Part shown: positions 40,888 to 41,085 of the stretch, piece after piece
How positions within the stretch are numbered: position 1 is the first letter of the stretch
Layout of the letters: the number at the start of each line of letters is the position of its first letter
Origin: an uncultured Emergencia sp.
Lineage (GTDB): Bacteria > Bacillota > Clostridia > Peptostreptococcales > Anaerovoracaceae
Reading direction: 5' to 3'
NCBI GenBank assembly: GCA_937997955.1
Contig: CALLDR010000153.1
Location: 1 to 41,085 of the forward strand
DNA: 41,085 nucleotides
Notes under the pieces: generated by a model
Database searches by the model: none
What the model was told of the DNA's origin: nothing
What the model saw: only the letters and a program-made list of their open reading frames with translations
Position numbers and translations under genes: made by a program

Positions 40888-41043
40888 TCAAATGATGCAT
40901 GCTGACGAGCTATGCTGCAAGTTAAGCGGAAAATCTGCTTTTGTCAGTCTCCTGGCCGGTGTCTGTACCAGCATCCAGCCCTGCACTGATTCATATTTAT
41001 TTTCATGTTCTGGTAATTTAGTTATGGTTTCGTATTCTGTCAT
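40888..41043 (-). CDS. Short hypothetical protein or gene fragment
   Basis: A 51-codon frame (MTEYETITKLPEHENKYESV at its start) below usual size cut-offs. Composition looks coding, with charged residues, but there is no clear ribosome binding site and no family match. It may be the 5' fragment of a broken gene. Confidence 0.3.
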   Translation of the reverse strand: MTEYETITKLPEHENKYESVQGWMLVQTPARRLTKADFPLNLQHSSSACII

Positions 41044-41085
41044 CGTCTCGGCGGATTTACGAAACCTCAGGCCAGATTACAGCAG

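Noticed and set aside
1..41085. tRNA or rRNA genes
   Set aside because: No cloverleaf with a CCA-type end or rRNA segment was recognised on either strand by eye.

Overview
The window looks like a chromosomal segment from a mid-GC, Gram-positive-type anaerobe of the class Clostridia. The signs are a PolC-type replicative polymerase, the MEP isoprenoid genes dxr and ispG, the gene order pyrH-frr-uppS-cdsA-dxr-rseP-ispG-polC, strong AGGAGG ribosome binding sites and several Xre-type regulators. A Family XIII/Anaerovoracaceae-like lineage would fit, but the species cannot be fixed from sequence alone.

Layout. (1) 1-4.7 kb is accessory: a cut-off Rpn-type nuclease gene on the minus strand, then four genes of unclear function (a small membrane protein, a protein with a SUKH-like C-terminus, a membrane protein, a HEAT-repeat protein) that together resemble an immunity-gene cluster, and an SMR drug-efflux gene. 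(2) 4.7-5.8 kb is gene-poor. It holds a MITE-like element, a promoter whose spacer contains nine consecutive G, and an array of TTGACAA/TTGTCAA operators in front of a regulator. (3) 5.8-10.5 kb is an operon: Xre regulator, DUF3169 membrane protein, ABC ATPase and two ABC-2 permeases. (4) 10.7-14.0 kb is a zinc/cadmium resistance operon on the minus strand, with a SmtB/CzrA-type sensor and a P1B ATPase carrying a spectacular His/Asp/Cys repeat tail. (5) 14.2-19.2 kb is the most interesting region: a tyrosine recombinase gene, a ~307-bp segment bounded by 16-bp perfect inverted repeats and carrying an outward promoter that now points away from the target, and a 1165-residue secreted beta-helix adhesin. 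This has the architecture of an invertible-promoter phase switch, read here in the apparent OFF state. (6) 19.2-28.3 kb holds an intergenic nest of TGACA inverted repeats, a metallopeptidase, a MarR-cyclase pair, a membrane-anchored Xre protein, nudC-trxB, an orphan LytTR response regulator, a second Rpn nuclease and another Xre regulator. (7) 28.5-38.5 kb is the core housekeeping operon, pyrH to polC. Its PolC lacks the 3'-5' exonuclease domain that normally interrupts the PHP domain. (8) 38.5-41.1 kb is a decayed accessory island with an integrase remnant, a secreted fibronectin-III protein and a Xre regulator with a probable nonsense mutation.

How parts work together. The core operon links nucleotide supply (UMP kinase), ribosome recycling, undecaprenyl and phospholipid precursor synthesis, the MEP pathway, membrane-protein proteolysis and DNA replication. 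The accessory parts deal mostly with the cell envelope, metals and drugs. Three separate features could make expression variable: the invertible promoter, the G9 promoter spacer and a heptamer repeat in the marR leader. Intergenic minisatellites of 7, 11 and 16 bp and a dispersed MITE-like sequence suggest active repeat turnover.
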